From: Pyxicephalus adspersus | Taxonomy: Eukaryota > Chordata > Amphibia > Anura > Pyxicephalidae | Direction of reading: 5' to 3' | Assembly (NCBI RefSeq): GCF_032062135.1 | Contig: NC_092858.1 | Location: 124,682,933 to 124,746,932 of the forward strand | Length of the DNA stretch: 64,000 bases | Part shown: positions 1 through 13,400 of the stretch, one piece after another | Position numbering within the stretch: position 1 is the stretch's first letter | How the letters are laid out: each line of letters begins with the position of its first letter | Made by a program: the position numbers and the translations under genes | The notes under the pieces: generated by a model | Database searches by the model: none | The model's input: the letters and a program-made list of their open reading frames with translations, nothing else | What the model was told of the DNA's origin: nothing

Positions 1-65
1 AATGTGACTTCACCCCCTCCCAATCCTATTTAGTGCTGGTTCTGTGAAAGTGAGAGAACCTAGCC

Positions 66-250
66 CAGTGCTTCTCAACCAGGGAACTCTCAGAGGTTTC
101 TGGGGGTTCCTAGAGCAGTGAGCAATTTGCACCTCTTAGGTCAGTTAACTAACAAACTGGTCAAAAAGAGGAATTCTTCCCACTGACCACCATACTAATG
201 TACTGAGCTATGGATTCACTATTAGCAGGGGTCCCCTGAAAACCTGAAAG
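66..250 (+). mobile_element. hAT (Charlie-like) remnant
   Basis: The segment starts cagtgcttctcaaccagg, a typical hAT terminal repeat, followed by the ggggttcct-type interior also seen at 30276 and 34736. No right end or target duplication was located. Confidence 0.4.
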
Positions 251-571
251 TTTTATTTCAATTGTTTTCTATGTTAAAAAAGGTCGATAACACAGGTCAA
301 CAAAAATTCAGTTTTGATAATCATCAGAAACCACAGCAAACTTTTCCAAATCAGTTTTTCGAGAAGATTTCAAATCTGTTTTCAGTTTTTCCCTAACACA
401 TACAGTTTCTGTTATAGAGTACTAATATAGTTAACATTGTATGTGCATGTATTTTGTACTAAAACGTAAGCACTATTGAAGTGAATGTTAATCCATCTTC
501 AGTGTGAAGTAAAATAAGGCCCACTGTGGTATAGATCTACTGAACAATGTCAATCAGGTACCATTGGTTCT

Positions 572-2290
572 TCAGAAATTCTTAGAGTATGATTTTCTTG
601 TGTACTCTTTGTCTGGATTGTCGCGGTACAGCATCCAGCAAGAGTCAGCCATCATACTTTAATTCCAGAAACCTTGGTAGCGGTGCTCCATTACCTGAAT
701 GTCCTGGGGAAAAGGTTCTCCTTGTTCGTAACTCACGATACCAAGATTTTCCCGGAACAATTCTAGATGTGAGTGCAAGAAATGTATTTGTAATGACATG
801 AGGCAACCCAGTTTCTGGTATGAATCAAGCAGATTCTGAAGTCCTTCCTTGTATGCAGGAGACTTATGGTTGCCCAGGAAATTTTCACACAGCCACTTGA
901 ATGCATCCCAAGCTTCTAGCTCAGCTGCTGAGAGAGATTGTTTGAGAACATCATCCTGCAAAACAGACTTGATCTGTGGCCCTATAAATATCCCTTCCTT
1001 CATTTTTCCAGTGCTTATGTTTGGAAACTTCTCAACAAGGTACCATAAACCCATGGAGCTTGATTTACCCATGGCCTTTACAAGGTTCTTCATCAAGCCT
1101 AACTTGATATGGAGAGGTGGCAGAAATATTTTATGTGGGTCAACCAGAGGCAGAAACTTGAAACTGCTTGTTCCGGGCTTATAGGTATCTCTTGATAGCC
1201 AATCACGCCTGACATAATGGCCTCCCGTAGATCGGCTGTCCCACAGGCATAGGAAACAGCAATATTTTGTGAATCCTCCTTGCATTCCTATCAGCAAGCC
1301 AATATCTTTAGATCCCCACAGATGTTCCACTGGTGTGTTTTATACTGGATTGCTTAAGGTAGTAACTTCATGTTGTCATAGGATTCCTTTAGGTTAACGG
1401 AATGGGCAATCAGTACACTTGGTTTGTAATTACCATTATGCAGCTTTCATTAAGCTGTTTTCAAGACCATTAAGACTGCTTTCAAGCTTCTTTTAGAGGA
1501 ATCAATGAAAATACGCCATTCAAATTGAACATGTTCTTGTGACAAACTGCTAAAGAGTGCATTTATATCATGACAGTAGCACAGTGAGCCATCACTAGTG
1601 AAGAATGTTGTAAGTTATGATTTCGTTTTCTGTAGTGAGTTACAGCTACACCCTTTGCAAGCAAGTTCTTCTGTTTAAGCCTTGAAGCAAGAAGTTCTGC
1701 TTTGGAGAGATTTAGATCACTAATGAGATCATTCAGTTTTGCTTGTGTAAAGGTCTCTGGTTCTTCATCGGCCAAGTAGTCAGGATCAGATGATTCGGGT
1801 TGTAACTATTGGCTGCAACTCCATCGCATTCCTCAGCACCTTGTACAGAAGCAATTCCATCATGTGGCAGTAGCGGAACTGGCAATGAATCATCATGGGG
1901 AACAGGCCTAATTGCAGAATCGAGGCTAGGATATATAATTTTGTGCTTAGTTTTACCTGAGAATCCATTTTTGTTGACGCGGCAAAAATAGCAGTCATTT
2001 AGATGGTCTTGCAGTTCTCTCCACACCATCAGGATTACAAATGGCATTGCTGCTTTACACCGATTTAGCCAGTCATGCAGTCCGTTGGAACAACCGGTAC
2101 AGATGGCATGTGGAGCCCAAAATTTATCCTGGTCACCAAGTGGACAGCCAGATATAATTTGTATATCTTTTTAATTTCTGTAGTAATTTGGCGACATTGT
2201 GCTTTCGTCGTGAATAAAACACAAACGTAACAGAAACTGTCTGGATCATTAAGGCAATTTCTGGTTAGTGCGGTCTTTAACCTTAAAAAA
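572..2290 (-). pseudogene. Decayed copy 1 of an unnamed animal transposon-like protein family
   Basis: Read on the - strand from about 2260 to the stop at 572-574, broken frames give collinear blocks: CLNDPDSFCYVC; MVWRELQDHLNDCYFC; AIRPVPHDD; LNLSKAELLASRLKQKNLL; KPSVLIAHSVNLKESYDNM; CCFLCLWDSR; LPPLHIKLGLMKNLVKAM; FLGNHK; NLGIVSYEQGEPF; MMADSCWMLYRD. I recognise this as a family present in many insects, cnidarians, fish and frogs as uncharacterised proteins. It has several CxxC pairs at the N-terminus and a C-terminal EQGExFxQDI block. It behaves like a transposon gene, but I cannot assign a superfamily. At least two frameshifts plus in-frame stops make it a pseudogene. A second copy lies at 36450-38110. 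Confidence 0.7.
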
Positions 2291-2549
2291 AAGAAAACTG
2301 TTGTTAAATGTTGTAATATGTTAAGGTTATTTAAAACGAATTTCACACAATTTATCTTTAGCTGCATCACAAAAACTAGATGTGCTAGAGAAAAACTGAA
2401 TCCGCATCAAAAATACTACACAGTCCATATAAAATTATATCTGATAAAAATTACATGTTGACCTGTGCACTGACCTAGAATATTGGATACTGGGATCACT
2501 TCTGTTTATGATTCATGTAAAGATCAAACTTTTTTGGTTTTGGCTAGAA

Positions 2550-3512
2550 CATAGGTGTCAAACACAAGGCCCATGGCCTGAATCTGGACTGCCAGGTCAT
2601 TTTATGTGGCCCTTGTTAGCTTTCTGGCGACTGTCATTGTTGCAGTTGCGGAGAAAGGAAAGCAGAGCCTGCTGCAGGTAGGAGGACCCGGACAGCTGTC
2701 CTGGAGGCTGCTGTGAGGCAACACTGCATGGTGAAGTATTTTAAGACCACACTGCGAGGTGGAGTGCTGGAGGGGAGCCAGGAGTGGAGGAGGGCTCATA
2801 TCTATTTTACTAAAATCTATTTTACTACTACTTGCTAGTTTACTAACTAGCATCCGCACCATGCTAAAAGATATAAACAATTTGCGCACACTGCATCAAA
2901 ACACACAAAACCAATTACTGTGCTTTGTATGTCTACCAGGTGACAGGGTCTAAAAATGAGCCTGGGCTTCTGACATTTGGCTTTTGTTTACTAACCGGGT
3001 GCAGCCGTATGTAGTTGAGGAAGCATCACCGTCTTGTTCTATGTTATTTCACTGTGACATCTAAACATTGTGACTTCTAAACATTGAAAAGCATGCAGGA
3101 TAGAATAGATTGTTGAGTTCTGCTCTAAATGTAGATACCAAACATATTGTAATATTTCATTTTTATTCTTTCTCCATTGCAGCCTGAATGACCCTTCAAT
3201 GTGCTTGCATTGCTTCCAGGTGTTACAATGTTTTTATTGTTTTTTCCCTAAACCTATTAACATTTTTATGTGGCCCTAAGGAAATATGAATTGTGAGCTG
3301 CCCATACACAGCAGTTCACCTACGTGAACCCCTTGCCATTCTGTCAAATAGGGCCCTTAAAAAAAAGAGGGAGCCTGCTGTGAGACAGCACTGCGTGGTG
3401 AGCTAATTGCACACTTGGGTGGGATAAAACATGGTGAAAACATTGTCTGTTTGCGACCGTTCAATAAATGATAAATGTTAATAATGTTATATGTTTGAGT
3501 TTGACATCCCTG
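2550..3512. mobile_element. Non-autonomous hAT element with 8-bp target duplication
   Basis: Left end cataggtgtcaaacacaagg and right end gtttgagtttgacatccctg are imperfect terminal inverted repeats. Flanks ggctagaa (2542-2549) and ggcttgaa (3513-3520) match at 7 of 8 positions, the duplication length expected of hAT transposition. The 963-bp interior has no transposase reading frame. It contains two GTGAGGCAACACTGCATGG-like segments, about 650 bp apart. Confidence 0.75.
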
Positions 3513-3520
3513 GGCTTGAA

Positions 3521-4424
3521 TGTATGGGTTAGGACCTCTGTCAAGTTTCTATACATTTTAGTTCATGTTAGGGGGTCTATCCGTCTTGATTAACAATGTT
3601 ACAGTTGAGGTTAAATCCTAATTTTAGTTTGCTACCAGAACAGAAATAGTGGATAAATCTTTCAACAAAGGGTCCTTGTTCCTGGGTTTTCCCCTAACAT
3701 TGTAAAGATATTTTCACTTCCTAATACATCTGAGGAACTGGAAGTTATGGGTCGAATTTTCTGTCACATTTGGAAATGCTGGAAATTTGGAAAATCTTTA
3801 TTACCAGCGCTGCAATACAAGTGGCCAGGCTGGGACACATGCGGGATTCCTGCTCCTGCTACATGGCTGATCCTGCCCTTAGGCTTCATTTCTATGATTT
3901 ATATAAGCTTGTAGCCACCTTATTTTGCATCTAAATAAAAAAATTGTATGATCATTTTACAAATATATATCTGCTAAGAATTACTTTCCAAGTAATGTTT
4001 TATTTCCATTTCCAAAGGCTTTGTTATTCTATATTCTGAATACAGATTTCCTCTACTGGCAGGTTTGGATAGCCCATCCCAGTCTGTAATTCACTCTTCT
4101 AGGCCTCATATTCCTTATTTCCTTCTGTTAGTTTCATGTTGGTTGTTATATCACTTTCACTTCGAGCAATCCTACATACCAGCAGCACAAGGAAATAATC
4201 ACTTTCAGTTTACACAACTATCGTACAGCTTGTTGAGATCTGTTCCTGGTATTAGATATTCCTCTAAAAGTAGAAGTTGACATCCAGGAAGTTTTTGAGC
4301 CAGCCTGTCTTATTTTATAAGGTTAATTCTTGAATTTCCACAACATACCCATCTGGACTTGTATTCAGAGAGCAAGTGACACCGAACTCTTTGGTTTCAT
4401 TTCCTCTGTAGTGTGTTATCAGCT
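3521..4424. other. No recognised feature upstream of ETV7 exon 1
   Basis: AT-rich unique-looking sequence. No TATA box or CpG island was seen close to the ETV7 ATG, so its transcription start may lie farther upstream, outside the exon proposed here. Confidence 0.4.
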
Positions 4425-4472
4425 ATGGATCTGTCCAACACACGCAACTACGAGATCACTTTTGGCCATAAG
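4425..4472 (+). CDS. etv7: ETV7 exon 1 (coding part, putative)
   Basis: The ATG at 4425-4427 has a good Kozak context (G at -3, G at +4). It opens 16 codons ending AAG before the donor gtaaga at 4473, in phase 0. Exon 2 also begins in phase 0 and starts with Ile-Ser-Pro, as after the short first coding exon of human ETV7. A pyrimidine tract and AG just upstream (4396-4412) could make this an internal exon with more 5' UTR upstream. The 16 residues are not recognisably conserved, so the call rests on phase, Kozak context and splice site only. Confidence 0.5.
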
Positions 4473-7400
4473 GTAAGAACTAATTTCGACTATACAATTA
4501 CCACAATACCACAAAGTATTCTGCAGTATTAATTATTGTGGGTTTGTCTTTTGTGTCTAGCAAACAGCAATATCAGCAGTTCTGTTTATGTCACAGATTA
4601 GTGAAGGTGTAAATTCACTAATCTGGTATAGATAGCTTGAAATGTAAACAAGGCACTGGGAACTTTTTTTGTGGTTTGCAAATATGGTATGTTATGGGAC
4701 CAAAGGAATAGCTGGGCGGTCACAAAGAAGTATCTGCTCACATTTCAAGAAGAAATAAATAGAATTTAGAATATTCTGCAATGCTGTTTACTATACAACA
4801 AATGGTTTCTTCATTGGAAGAAAACCATTATTAAAAGTAAAACTCTGAAATGTTTTCTGGCTTTTTAAATGACTTGAGAGTCTGCATATTTGGAACTGAA
4901 GAGTGAAGTTAGAACTCCAAATTTACATGACTGTTGCAGGCCAGCAACATATAAAGTAATAAGTCAATTAGATCATCATGACAGCCAGAAAAACAGCATT
5001 TTGTGAACATGGCCACCTCCACCATCCCTAAGTTTTAGTTTCCTATAATGCAACCCTGTTGATAAAGTGCTTCCTCCCACTGGCTGCTGTAACATATGTA
5101 ATGACTTGCAGGAGGAACCACAGTGCAAAGCAGGGGACAAGGTACTTGGCACGCCCAGCACTGCTGGACATCAGAAGTTTTTGTAGCTCTTTAAGAGAGC
5201 ATAAATGCAAAAAGTAAGCATTACACACATTCTTTCACACTCTGAAAGCAATTTAATTTGTTTGAGCTAGCAAGAGAGTCCTAATAAATGGTATAAAGAA
5301 AAAATATTAGTTGCGATTAAACTGGTTAAAGATCTCTTTACCCACAACTTGTGATTACATAGAAATCTCTGTAAATTCAGATCACAGATTTAGGAACTGT
5401 TCAGTGTTTATTGTATTTGTAAGTAACAAAGCTGACTTTGCTTTCATTCCATTTTTTATATTTTTTTTTTAGTTTTTTTCTTTACTTTAAATGCCTAATT
5501 GCAAACATTTCTTTCAAATTTGTATTTCAGATTACATTTATTTAAATTTACATGATAATTTTTCTGTTGCATGTTTGCTACTGAAAAGTTATTTAAACAC
5601 AGAGGGCTAAAACCAGCATTGTCATGCTTTTTATGCCTTTGTGTTAGAATCTGGCTTTTTTCTTGGGTGTAGCTCTGTATATACTGCCTGTCCAAAAAAA
5701 AAAAGTTTTCCACTCCACTATTCGGTTGGACTGCCTTTAGCTTTGATGCATTTGCTGTGGTATCATTTCAATAAGCTTACAGAATGTCACAACATTTTTT
5801 CAGACCAGAGTAAATTTAACTTTTCGCCAAATATTGTATTGATGATGGAGTTTGGTGTAAAGTTTTCTCCCAATGATTTTCAATTGGGTTACTTAGTAGG
5901 GGCCAATTAATGTGTAAAAATAATGTATCATACTCCCTGAACTACTCTTTCACAATCTGAGCTCAGTAAATCCTGGCATTTTACCATCAGGAAAGATGGT
6001 ATCCAGATAGTCAGCTGACCTAATTTTTAGGGTACAATTTTGAACTTTGACCTTTTAATTTTGTAAGTTAACAATAACAGAGCTAAAATTGTCCCTCTTG
6101 TTGGCAACTGATGGAAGAAACTAACATTTGCTAAACAATAAATCTACAGCTGGTTTTACAGTAGTAGTGTTATCTTGTTATCTAAGTAAAATTTCCTATC
6201 ATCTTCATAAGAAGCAGTTTATTTTAGTTTTAGAAGAAATCAGAGTAAAAGGTTTGTCATTAGGAAAGTGAAATTAGGAAGAAACTCTTTTGACTCAAGG
6301 TTCCTGAAAAATTTAAAACATTTACAGTATAAGTTTATTTTTCTCATTTATTTTAGGTATAATTTTTTTTATTTTGCAGAAAGGTGTGGGTCCAGGCTAT
6401 ACTTTAAGGAAAAAAATGTGAATGATAAATTATTATTAAAACACAGTATTTATAGCACCGTCAAATTACGCAGCTCTTTATAAAGTCCATAGTCATGTCA
6501 CCAGCTGTCCCTCAAAGAAGCTCACAATCCAAGGGTCCTACCCCAGTCATCTGTCTTTAATACAGTCTAAGGTCAATTTTTTCGGGGGGAAGCCAATTAA
6601 CCTAACTGCATGTTTTTGGAATGTAGGAGGAAACCCACCAAACATGGGGAAAACCTGCAAACTCCATGCAGATAGTGCCCTGGCTGAGATTCATAATAAA
6701 TTTTACTCCTCTGCAATCTAGCATCCTTTCTTCAACTAATCTCCTTTTTGGTCAAGGAATGAGCAGCAACATACTCATCAGCGTCTTCAGCAGTGGTCAA
6801 ATTACACTCTCATCCTATTCGTCTGTTCAGTGAGCATGACTAGGGTAGCTCAGACCTTCGCCCCTTTCTTACACTTCCCCCTTTTACACCAAACAACCAC
6901 TCCCAAACTTGCCAGCCATTACCCCCCCCCATTACCCCCCAAAAACACACTGACACCTTACTGGACTTAAAATGGCTGGGAAACAGCCGTTTAATTAACA
7001 AATAAATAAAACCACTTTTAATAATAAACAACAATAAATATAACAAACGTTTAAATAACATGATTTAGCAAATTCACATATAAAATTTACATACAAGTAC
7101 CATACAAATTAGCATATCAATTAACATATACCTTACATATAAAACCTTCCTCGACCAATTATAAAAGTATAAACATATATAAACCCCCCAGTTAAACAAC
7201 AGTGCCCAATTGCACTATGTCCACCAACCAGCTCTAAACTTAAACAACCAGGCTACAGGCCTAGGAAATGTAAAGTCTGTACCAACCAAGTATAACTTTC
7301 ATTTATACCACACTGGCCCCGCCTCAGGAGCCCCACACCGTAACACCTTTAAAGGGGCACTCTACCACTGGGTTGCCCTTCCAAAATTACCATAAGGACT

Positions 7401-10400
7401 CATACCCTCCTAAACCCCAACCGCCCCTGACCTTCAAACAGGGTGGATGGGTAGGAAAATGTCTTTCCACAAAAAACTGTTCATAACGTCCGACTAACAT
7501 CCTATTTAACCCCTCCATTCTTCTTCCTCTTCACTTTTGACCCTACCCCTAGCTAACCCCACCCCCACCTCGCCTAACTCAAATGTACCCTTTAAGCACC
7601 TAATGGGGGTGCCCTCACACCCTATCATGCAGGCCCTAAGCCTATTACCCTTACTGCGGGCCTCACTCACATACCTTAACTTAAGGGGACAATATCGAAA
7701 ACAATTTTGCATACTTACACATAAACCTTATATTTAACATTACCTGCATACCCACAAAGTGCTTTACTTCTCTGTAGCTATTGAGGATTCCTGGCATGTT
7801 TGGTAATGGTATAACACCCAACTGCTACAATCTTGTAATGGTGCCCAGGCCTAGAAGTTCATGACTATGACTGATCACAGCTGATTTCAATGCCATTTTC
7901 AGAAGCAAGGTTAAAGGGAGAGCAAGCAAGGGGTTAGTAGATACACATTGAAGAGACGCTGATTGGGCTAGGTAAATAAAAATGCTACCTTACCGCAACA
8001 GTGGCAAGAGCCATTGTTAGTGGAGTCATTCCTACAATGTAAGCCGAATCTTGTGGTGGTCAGTGTGTGGGCATTTTGTTAAAATCTGGAATCCCTACTC
8101 CTATCCTTTATTGCGTACACTGGTGGGTGAGTACAAGGTGGATGGAGGAGGTTTGTATATGGTACGGTGTTTACTATTATACTAATACTATATATATATT
8201 TTTCATACTATATATTAGTATGTCATAACATATCAGGATTAAAAAAGAACACCTGTTTTCAAGTTTCAAAATCCCCTGATGAAGCCTTATTTTAGGCGAA
8301 ACGCGTTTTAAGGCAAAACTTACCATACGTCTACACCTCTCAAAAGCTTTTTTTGCCTCTGGGACCCTTAAATTGAATATCTATATAGACACAACCTATT
8401 AAGTGTTTTTTTCATAACTGAATACAGGAAGTTAAAAAAACACCTAGATTTTAATATATTTTGTTAACTCAACTTGTTGAAATTACTAATAAAATTGATT
8501 TTTTTTAAATTTACATACCTAAGTACCTAAGAGCCTAAGAGCCTTCTTTTTCTTCTCTTCTCTACTCTATCCCTTCCCAAAAAACAACACTATTTAACCC
8601 AAAATGACATTGCATTCATTGCTGACTTTTTTTAGTTGTGAATATCAAACAGTCACAAAATGTATGCAGTCATGTGAAGAAGTAAATACACACAGTGGAG
8701 ATTGTTGATGTTTTCTAAATATTTGAACAAGCAAGCAATAAATCTTCATTCAAACCATGCCTACGGAAGGTAATATGCTTGCAAGAAAATGCGGAAAATT
8801 GTGGAAAAATGGAGTACATCCATGGCCCCAGCAGCTGGTATTGCCCCTTTAGCAAAAATTACTTCTAGTAATGATTTTTAATAACTAATTACTCCCCTAT
8901 GCAAAAGTCATTCAGTTGCAATATGTTTGTGGGTTTCTTTGTTTCAAATTCTCTTCAAAGAACTAAAATCAGGGCTTTGAGTAGGTCAATCCAAAACTCT
9001 CCATTTCTTCTTTTCAAGTTTTTCCTAATGAAATTGCTATCATGCTTCTGTTGTGTAGAAAAATCAATTTCTGCTTTAACTTTCCAACATATGGCTTAAC
9101 ATTCTTATCAAGCTTTATTATGATGCAGAATAATGACTTAATGACTGCAGGTTGCCCAGGCCCTGAAGCAGCAAAACAATCCCAAACCATAACATTTTTC
9201 CCCTCCTATTGTGTGTTACTTCACCCACCTCCTAGATTGTAAGCTCTTCTGGGCAGGGTCCTCTCCTCCTGTGTCACTGTCTGTAGTCATTTGCAAGCCC
9301 TATTTGATGTACAGCGCTGCGTAATATGTTGGCGCTATATAAATCCTGTTTATTATTATTATTAATAATAATAATAATAATAATTCCAATGTTTCACAGT
9401 TGGTTCTTCTAAAATACTTTCTTAATTTGTGCCAGTCATGTCTACGGTAGCTAAACAACTATTTTTGATTCAGCAGTCCACAACCCTTTTTTCAGAAGCC
9501 CTGGTCTGTAGTCCTCTAATGTCCTTTCTTGACACCAAAAGCTTTTACCTGGCACACCTCCCATATTGGCTACATTATGACAATCTCCTATAGTCATTTA
9601 ACATTCATACTATATTTGCCTAGAATATTTTTCTTACTATGGAATAATTCATTTTTTAATGAATTTTGTAATCTTTTTAAATCCCTGGCCAGACTGAAAG
9701 GTCTTTACAACCTTCATTCTGAAGACCTCAAAGAGAGGATACTATATCATTCACAAAGAGAACAAAAGAACCTAGATAGCTGAGATTTCAATAAAACAGA
9801 TGTCATCTACATTCTTCATAGGGAGGATCTAACCATTGGCACCTAATTTGTAACTTCTAATTATATAGTTATGTTGTGGGTTTACTTTCTTTTCCCAAAT
9901 GACCTATCTATAGTATATCAAATTTTTCTGAAGGCACTGTATGAATGACTGTTTGAATATTTTGAAAAAAATCATCAATCATCAATTAATTTCTATGGGA
10001 TGTTCTTACTCTTTCACATGAGTGTATATTGTCATTTTTCAGCAAATGATCATGATGCATAAAAAAAACAAATGTTCTGCTGCTTCCCAATTCACATAAG
10101 AAACTTCCATGTTTAAAGAATTACCATTAGAAGAGGAAGTGTGATATGTCCGGTTATACCTGTGTAGTTTGTATTCACAGAATCAGTCATTTTTGTGTAA
10201 CAGATTGAATGTCTTGCATTGATTGGAATGCCTTTATTAACACACCTTTGAAATTGATATTGTAATATTTACCATGCACAGTCTTAAAATGTGTGTAGTT
10301 AATTTTATCATTGGGGAAATAAAACAGGATCTCTCTTGGCTAATTTGGAATCTCCACGGAAACCCAACCATTCTATACATACTTTAGAAAATTCCTCAGG

Positions 10401-13400
10401 TGCTAAATGTCACAGGCAGAATGATATCCTTAATATTTTTGAAACTTACTACACGCAAATTTACTTTGCACAATCTCCTGCAGAAGCGGACATAGCGGCA
10501 TTTCAAAAAGTAGACTTACCAGCTTTGTCAACCTCCTAGCAAGAAAGTTTAAATGCCCCGATACAGATTGAAGGGATTGCGAGAGCTATTAAAACCCTCC
10601 CTCTAAATACAACCCCGGGTCCGGGTTTACTAGCTGAATTTTTTATTACACTGGAATCCTATCTCTCCCCCTTATTGCTGGAAATTTATAATGGTATTCT
10701 TGATAATCAAATATCTTCAAACTTCAAACAAGCCCACACCTCATTGATTCCCAAACCTTATAAAAACACAGAGTGTCCGTCGTCTTACAGGCCAATTGCC
10801 TTACTCAACACTGATTACAAAGTGATGGCAAGAATTATGGCAGGTCGCTTGCAACCTGTTACCCGCTCATTTGACTACTTACCAATTGGGATTCTTGAGA
10901 AACCGACATATTTCCATTGGAATACGCACAGCCATTGCTGCGACCACACTTAAGTATAACAAAAACCATTTTCTTTTGAGTCTCGATGCAGAAAAAGCAT
11001 TTGATAAGAATCTCTGGCCATATCTACACTCACTGCTCGCCCAAAGAAAATTTGGCACTCACTTTCAAACCTATATAAAGTTTCTGTAAAACCACCCTTC
11101 CACTCATCTTATTGTAAATAATCAGCTCTCACAACCTATTGCCATGCATAGTGGAACAAGGCAAGGATGCCCCCTATCTTCTTTGCTGTTTAATCTCGCA
11201 CTAGATCCCCTACTGCGTATTTTAGAATTAGATTCCAGATTTACTGGTATAAAGTTTGGTTCTGTGGAAATGAAAGTTACTGCTTTTGCAGACAATATTC
11301 TGTTGTTCATTGCCAACCCAAAAGAGTCCTTACGTTTTATCATGTCCGCATTTCAGGAATTTCAAATTCCCAAACACAAACCGAAATGGAGCTCCTTATT
11401 TCCATTCCAATGGGCTAAGTCATATTTTAGATATTTGGGAGTATTTATCCCCAAAAACCCTGCAAAACTTTACTCCTTGAATTTCGCAATTTCGATTTTA
11501 AAATGTGGGCATCTCTAAAACTTTCCCTTATGGGGCGAGTGGCGCTAATTAAAATGATCTCTTTTCCCAGGTTACTATTCCTTTTCCAAACACTTACATT
11601 TTTTTTACTGACTAAAGATCTAAACTTAATTAACCTTTTGTTAGGTTCATTTATATGGGGTAGCACACATGCTGTAGCCAGTCGCACTATCCTCCAGCAA
11701 ACTACGAAAAATGTTGGATTGAATCTACCAGATGTAGCCCTTTACAATCAAGCAGCATTGCTGCGTATTTTAAAAGAGTGGATACAAGGCACATCTTATT
11801 ACACTAATCTGCAGGTGGTTTTTTTTTTTTCATGACATCCATCTCTGAACCCCATTGCCGTTTTACATACCCACAATGGGAAGGGATACAATCGAACCCT
11901 TTAATTTACTCTTTGTGGCAACTTTGGCATTTCTTATGGAAAACAGAATCACTTAATGCTCATAATTATTTGTATCTCCCCCTTGTAGGCAATGCTGAAT
12001 TTACACCAGGAAATACCTGGATAATGACAAGCGTTAGCACTCTTGCCTTTGCAGTGCTAGGTTGCAGGTTCCAATCTCGGCCAGGACACTATCTGCATGG
12101 AGTTTGCAGGTTCTCCCCGTGTTTGTGTGGATTTCCTCCGGGTACTCCGGTTTCCTGCCACATCCCAAAAATATGCAGTGAGGTTAATTGGCTTCCTCCC
12201 ATTATTGACCTTAGACTGTGTAAATGACATATGTCCATGGTAGGGACATTAGATTGTGAGCCCCTTTGAGGGACAGTTGGTGACACAACTATCGACTTTG
12301 TACAGCGCTGCGTAATATGATGGTGCTATAAAAAATACTGTGTAATAATAATAATAATAATAATAAAAATGTTGTACTGTACCAACTGGAGTTAGTGTCC
12401 TCGTGGACATGTCCAGGGAAGGTGGCCTAAATATAAATCTAACTAATTAAATAATATAAAGGGAGGAAATAAGTTAGGATCCTGGAAAATATTATTTTAC
12501 TATTAGAATACTACATTTAACATTATGGTTTGTCAAACAGTTTTCTTTTATCGGAACAGTTGAGAGTAAGGTAAAGTAAACATTGGAACTTGCAAAAGAC
12601 TTTAGACTTGCACTGTTTAAGTATCTATTACTCTGTTAATATTTACTGCAGCATGATGGTAACTGATACCTGAGGACTGTGTGCCAAAACCCTAACAGTA
12701 TTTTTCAGCTGCACTGCAGCACAAATCACAGATGTAAATAAAAGAGCTCTCAATAATGGGCAGTATTTTATCCTAAAGTAGGGATCCTTTCATACTTTGA
12801 TTTGCATTATTGTTCAGCAATTTAGCAGTTAAGACATACCATGACTTTTTTTTTTAACAGAACACAGCATACCACAGTACATAGCAATGCAGCTCAGGTG
12901 TGTAGTTGTTCATTCTAAATTAATGGCACTAAGTGCTGAACCACTGATTTCTAAAAAACTGAAAATGTTTCACTGAGATTTCTTGTCACATGCAGATGCC
13001 AAAAATGTTTTCTGACACAAATCACCTCTGTCTTCTGTTGGCTCAGTACCCATCATGTTTTTATTGGTATTTTTGAAGATTAAGCTTTACAGCACCTAGT
13101 AGCCCACAGAACAAGAATTTACCTACTAGAGAAAGGGCAGATTAGTATAAAACTTGAAAAAAAGTGCTGGACCCTTTTAAGAATATCTTTATCAAAATTA
13201 TAGTTATCTTTTCATTTCTGTTGAAACAAAATTGTTTACCAGGAATGATCCTAACCTGATGTTCCTGTACTGATACTTTAGTTACTATGAACATACCATT
13301 ATGCACGCCTACTGAATAGGCATTCTAGTACTGTGATATTGTATTTGCTGTTGATTATTACTGTTTAGTAGACCATGGCAGTTTCTGATGCAAGAAAAAT

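Noticed and set aside
849..1184. 111-codon + strand frame
   Set aside because: Shadow of the - strand transposon-like pseudogene, whose motifs are clear.
10325..11850. Intact reverse transcriptase gene
   Set aside because: Several frameshifts, and FADD is changed to FADN; a dead retrotransposon.
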